Shown one piece after another: positions 61,359 to 64,000 of a DNA stretch of 64,000 nt; the stretch's first letter is position 1; every line of letters begins with the position of its first letter. The position numbers and the translations under genes are program-made. The notes under the pieces are model-generated. The model saw only the letters and a program-made list of their open reading frames with translations. It had not been told where the DNA came from and ran no database searches. The stretch is from positions 1 to 64,000 of the forward strand of contig CACXVS010000009.1 in the NCBI GenBank assembly GCA_902771155.1, written 5' to 3'. The stretch is from an uncultured Prevotellaceae bacterium (GTDB lineage: Bacteria; Bacteroidota; Bacteroidia; Bacteroidales; Bacteroidaceae).

Positions 61359-62816
61359 ATGAAGGTTCAGACATCACAGAAAGTTTCAATCAAAGAGAAA
61401 CTGGGGTACTCCGTTGGAGATGCCGCAGCTAATCTGGTGTTCCAGATGATGATGATTTTCCAGCTGAAGTTCTACACTGACGTCTTCGGCCTGGATGGTG
61501 CTGTGGCAGGCAGTATTCTGATGATAGGCAGTATCTCTGCCATCGTCGTCGATCCTACAGTGGGTATCCTGTCTGACCGTACCAATACCCGTTGGGGTAA
61601 ATTCCGTCCCTGGGTCATCTGGACCGCCATCCCCTTCTGTGTTTTCTACATTCTGGCCTTCTATAACCCAGGTATTCATGATAAGGAGGTAGTAGCTACC
61701 TATGCCACCATCTCTTACGTGTTGCTCATGACCGTCTATTCTTTTAATAATGTACCTTATACCTCTCTGGGCGGTGTCATGACGAGCGACATTAAGGAGC
61801 GCACCAGTATCACCACGATTCGCTTCATTGCCGTGACGATAGCCCAGTTTGTGGTGCAGGGTCTGACCCTTCCTCTGGTGGATCATTTCGGTCAGGGGAA
61901 TCTACAGCGCGGTTGGACTTCAACGATCATCCTGTATGCCGCCATCGCCTTCTGTTTCTTTATCATCACCTTCCTGGTGACCAAGGAGCGCATTCAGCCG
62001 CCTTCAACCCAGAAGGTTAATATACGTGAGGATATCAAGGACACCTTCTCCGACGTGTCGTGGAACTCCATGGCCCTGCTGACCTTCTGTTTGTTTGTCA
62101 CGTTAGCCATGTGGGGCTCTGCCATGAACTTCTATTTCCAATATAATATTGACCAGAAATCGCTCTGTGATTTCCTGTCTCATTTTATTGAAATCGATCA
62201 GAAGAATGCTTATTCCTTGGGCTTTTCAGTCTTTAATATGACGGGTGCCCTTATCCAGTTTGCCGGTGTCGTCTTCTTGTCCCGGTATCTGGCCAACAAG
62301 TATGGAAAGAAAAAGACGTTTATCGTCTGTCTGACTCTGACGGCATTCTTTACCGCCATGTTCTACATCCCTTCACCGACGGATGTGAGTCTGGTGTTTG
62401 TGCTGAATATCCTGAAGTCGTTGGCGTATGCTCCTACCGTTCCCCTGTTGTGGGCTATGATTGGTGATGTGGCCGACCATGTAGAGTACGAGAACCACCG
62501 TCGTGCCACAGGTTTCTGTTTCTCTGGCATCTTGCTTGCCCTGAAGCTAGGACTGGGATTTGGTGGTGCTATCGCTGGTATCATTATCTCTATGTTCGGT
62601 TATGTGCCAGGCAGTGAGACGGTACAGAACGAGAGTGCTATGGAGGGTATCAGGTTTGTATCGAGCATCGTACCAGCCCTTTTGTTTGGTGTAGGTGTGG
62701 TGGCCCTGAATTTCTATCCCATCACTAAAGAGTATAATGAGAGTATGCAAGCTGAACTGGCTGCACGCCGCCGGTTGGATGCCCAGGAAGCCCAAGAGGA
62801 TGAATTGTTCGTTTAA
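61359..62816 (+). CDS. GPH-family sugar:cation symporter
   Basis: A 485-residue 12-helix membrane protein (starting MKVQTSQKVSIKEKLGYSVG). It has the GPH features DAAANLVFQMMMIFQLKFYT and the post-helix-2 motif DPTVGILSDRTNTRWGKFRPW, the latter a classical GPH signature with Arg/Asp pairs. The GH43 gene starts 19 bases after its stop. A symporter next to a cytoplasmic GH43 is the arrangement described for xylo-oligosaccharide use in Prevotella bryantii (the xynD-xynB pair), so import of xylo-oligosaccharides is a reasonable inference. Confidence 0.92.
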   Translation: MKVQTSQKVSIKEKLGYSVGDAAANLVFQMMMIFQLKFYTDVFGLDGAVAGSILMIGSISAIVVDPTVGILSDRTNTRWGKFRPWVIWTAIPFCVFYILAFYNPGIHDKEVVATYATISYVLLMTVYSFNNVPYTSLGGVMTSDIKERTSITTIRFIAVTIAQFVVQGLTLPLVDHFGQGNLQRGWTSTIILYAAIAFCFFIITFLVTKERIQPPSTQKVNIREDIKDTFSDVSWNSMALLTFCLFVTLAMWGSAMNFYFQYNIDQKSLCDFLSHFIEIDQKNAYSLGFSVFNMTGALIQFAGVVFLSRYLANKYGKKKTFIVCLTLTAFFTAMFYIPSPTDVSLVFVLNILKSLAYAPTVPLLWAMIGDVADHVEYENHRRATGFCFSGILLALKLGLGFGGAIAGIIISMFGYVPGSETVQNESAMEGIRFVSSIVPALLFGVGVVALNFYPITKEYNESMQAELAARRRLDAQEAQEDELFV

Positions 62817-62835
62817 TTTATAATAGTCAAGCAAT

Positions 62836-63837
62836 ATGAAACCACGCTATCTTTATCCCAGCGATTATTATGCAGATCCTTCTGCCAATGTGTTTAACGG
62901 AAAATTGTTTGTTTATCCTTCCCATGACTGGGAGGCAGGTGCTGCCTTCGATGATGATGGCGGGCACTTCCAGATGAAAGACTACCATGTAATTTCCATG
63001 GAAGATGTGGAGAACGGAGAGGTGACCGATTATGGCAAGATACTCGATGTGGAGGATGTGAAATGGGCTGAGAAACAGATGTGGGACAATGATGTTGTTG
63101 AGAAAGACGGCAAGTATTTCCTTATCTTCTCTGCCAAGGACTACAATGGTGTGTTCCACCTTGGTGTGGCTGTAGCCGACAGACCCGAAGGTCCGTTCAT
63201 CCCTCAGGAGCATCCCATCCGTGGTTCATTCTCTATCGACCCCAGTGTCTTCAAGGATGACGACGGACAGATCTACTGTTATTTCGGTGGCCTTTGGGGT
63301 GGACAGCTCCAGTGGTATCAGGCAGCTCAGAAATATGTGAAGGAGGGTGTTGACCTTGGTCCTGCCGCTGATAAGAAGACACAGCTCTTTGCACCTGCCG
63401 ACGTACCCGCCCTGTCGAGTTTCGTGGTGAAGATGAGCGACGACGTGATGCAGTTTGCCGAGGCTCCTCGTTCTGTGGTGGTTATCGACAAGGATGGTCA
63501 GCCCCTGAAGGCTGGTGACCCCCATCGTTTCTTCGAGGCTTCGTGGATGCATAAGTATAATGGAAAGTACTATTTCAGCTATTCTACTGGCGACAGTCAC
63601 TTCCTCTGCTATGCCATTGGTGACAATCCTTACGGACCGTTCACCTATCAGGGCGTGCTCCTCGACCCCGTCGTAGGTTGGACCACTCATCATAGTATCG
63701 TACAGTACAAGGGCGAATGGTTCCTGTTCTACCACGACTGTGTGCCCTCCAACGATATTACCCATCTGCGCTCCTTGAAGGTACAGCGTCTGTTCTATAA
63801 CGAGGATGGCACTATTCAAAAGGTTGTGAATGAGTAA
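62836..63837 (+). CDS. Cytoplasmic GH43 beta-xylosidase/arabinofuranosidase
   Basis: A 333-residue GH43 enzyme without signal peptide. It starts MKPRYLYPSDYYADPSANVF (the DP pair near residue 14 supplies the catalytic base), then HDWEAGAAFDDDGGHF, FSIDPSVFKDDDG (modulating Asp) and QFAEAPRSVVV (the Glu acid near residue 210). ASWMHKYNGKYYFSYSTGD and VGWTTHHSIVQYKGEWFLFY are typical of subfamilies acting on xylo-oligosaccharides. It acts on sugars brought in by the symporter upstream. Downstream it is convergent with the M16-like fragment, 19 bases away. Confidence 0.93.
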   Translation: MKPRYLYPSDYYADPSANVFNGKLFVYPSHDWEAGAAFDDDGGHFQMKDYHVISMEDVENGEVTDYGKILDVEDVKWAEKQMWDNDVVEKDGKYFLIFSAKDYNGVFHLGVAVADRPEGPFIPQEHPIRGSFSIDPSVFKDDDGQIYCYFGGLWGGQLQWYQAAQKYVKEGVDLGPAADKKTQLFAPADVPALSSFVVKMSDDVMQFAEAPRSVVVIDKDGQPLKAGDPHRFFEASWMHKYNGKYYFSYSTGDSHFLCYAIGDNPYGPFTYQGVLLDPVVGWTTHHSIVQYKGEWFLFYHDCVPSNDITHLRSLKVQRLFYNEDGTIQKVVNE

Positions 63838-63856
63838 GGCTGTTTACGAATAGGAA

Positions 63857-64000
63857 TTACTTAAATATCAAAATAGTCAAGTGGTCTGTTGGGAATAGCT
63901 CGCAGGCCACTTTTTGTATGTCTTCGGCTGTAATGGCGTCGATATGGCTAAACAGATTGTCAAGATCCCGCTCATGTCCGTGGTGCAGGTAGCTCCTGCC
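63857..64000 (-). CDS. C-terminal end of an M16-family zinc peptidase (partial)
   Basis: The minus strand is open from the window edge to a TAA at 63857-63859 and encodes 47 residues including RSYLHHGHERDLDNLFSHID, AITAEDIQKVACELFP and LTILIFK. The AITAEDIQKVA segment and the final hydrophobic LTILIFK are the usual end of M16B (insulinase-like, mitochondrial-processing-peptidase-like) proteins in Bacteroidetes. The zinc-binding HxxEH region lies outside the window, so the call rests on the C-terminal pattern only. Confidence 0.65.
   Translation of the reverse strand, partial: GRSYLHHGHERDLDNLFSHIDAITAEDIQKVACELFPTDHLTILIFK

Noticed and set aside
63860..63918. Terminator hairpin after the cytoplasmic GH43 gene (AGTGG/CCACT)
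   Set aside because: The stretch is inside the coding sequence of the M16-like fragment and the pairing is only 5 bases with a long loop.
1..64000. Insertion sequence, prophage or integrative element
   Set aside because: No transposase, integrase, phage structural or conjugation gene was seen on either strand.

Overview
This 64-kb window looks like a chromosomal segment of a Prevotella-like member of the Bacteroidales (gut or rumen type). Three things support this. Many genes are preceded by the Bacteroidetes promoter pattern TTTG-N19/20-TAnnTTTG, with no strong Shine-Dalgarno sequence. There are many Bacteroidetes-type lipoproteins and exported glycan-active enzymes (GH127, GH43, GH3, GH97, GH31, GH5, SGNH esterases). 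The proteins most closely match family forms usual in this order (MetRS with a KISTS loop and C-terminal tRNA-binding domain, SpeA next to ArgB, fused SpmA-SpmB, S46 dipeptidyl-peptidase). One tRNA is present; no rRNA, CRISPR array, insertion sequence or prophage was seen.

Layout. 0-6.5 kb: the end of a pentosan-degrading gene set (partial GH43-type enzyme tail, GH127 arabinofuranosidase, SGNH acetylesterase) followed by a Nudix hydrolase. 6.5-15 kb: housekeeping genes (topA, aroK, speA, argB, an ECF sigma factor with a small membrane partner, a CPBP protease, ribF). 15.2-28.2 kb: a tRNA-Met followed by an unusual cluster of six LruC/DUF4842-like lipoprotein genes, one frameshifted. Two of them share a near-identical internal block. 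Several have their own promoter and end in related terminators with GNRA-type loops. A promoter joined directly to such a terminator looks like the remains of a lost member or a small RNA, and next to it lies an 0.6-kb repeat-rich spacer. 28.3-38 kb: SpmAB fusion, flippase, four-helix-bundle protein, S46 peptidase, GH5 lipoprotein, LOG-type protein, DEAD-box helicase and an exported protein of unknown function. 38-50.7 kb: a glycan-degradation block (an esterase-GH43 fusion, GH3, GH97, GH31) with two sensor proteins in the middle, one a full histidine kinase and the other a kinase-like protein lacking the phospho-acceptor His and the ATPase domain. 50.7-57.7 kb: a CotH/lamin-tail surface protein, metG, a YraN-type protein and a beta-barrel protein. 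57.7-64 kb: two GPH-type sugar symporters, a second SGNH esterase, a cytoplasmic GH43 and the last 47 codons of an M16-like peptidase.

How the genes fit together. The enzyme sets at both ends and in the middle point to breakdown of arabinoxylan-type material: acetyl and arabinosyl groups are removed outside the cytoplasm, xylo-oligosaccharides are imported by GPH symporters, and the cytoplasmic GH43 hydrolyses them. No SusC/SusD pair lies inside the window, so these are not complete classical polysaccharide utilization loci as seen here.

Two families of short A/G-rich tandem repeats (GTAAAAAGG-like and GAAGAATT-like) recur between genes and sometimes extend into coding sequence. In one case they encode the hydrophobic core of a signal peptide. 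The lipoprotein cluster is the best candidate for a poorly described system; its function cannot be read from sequence alone.
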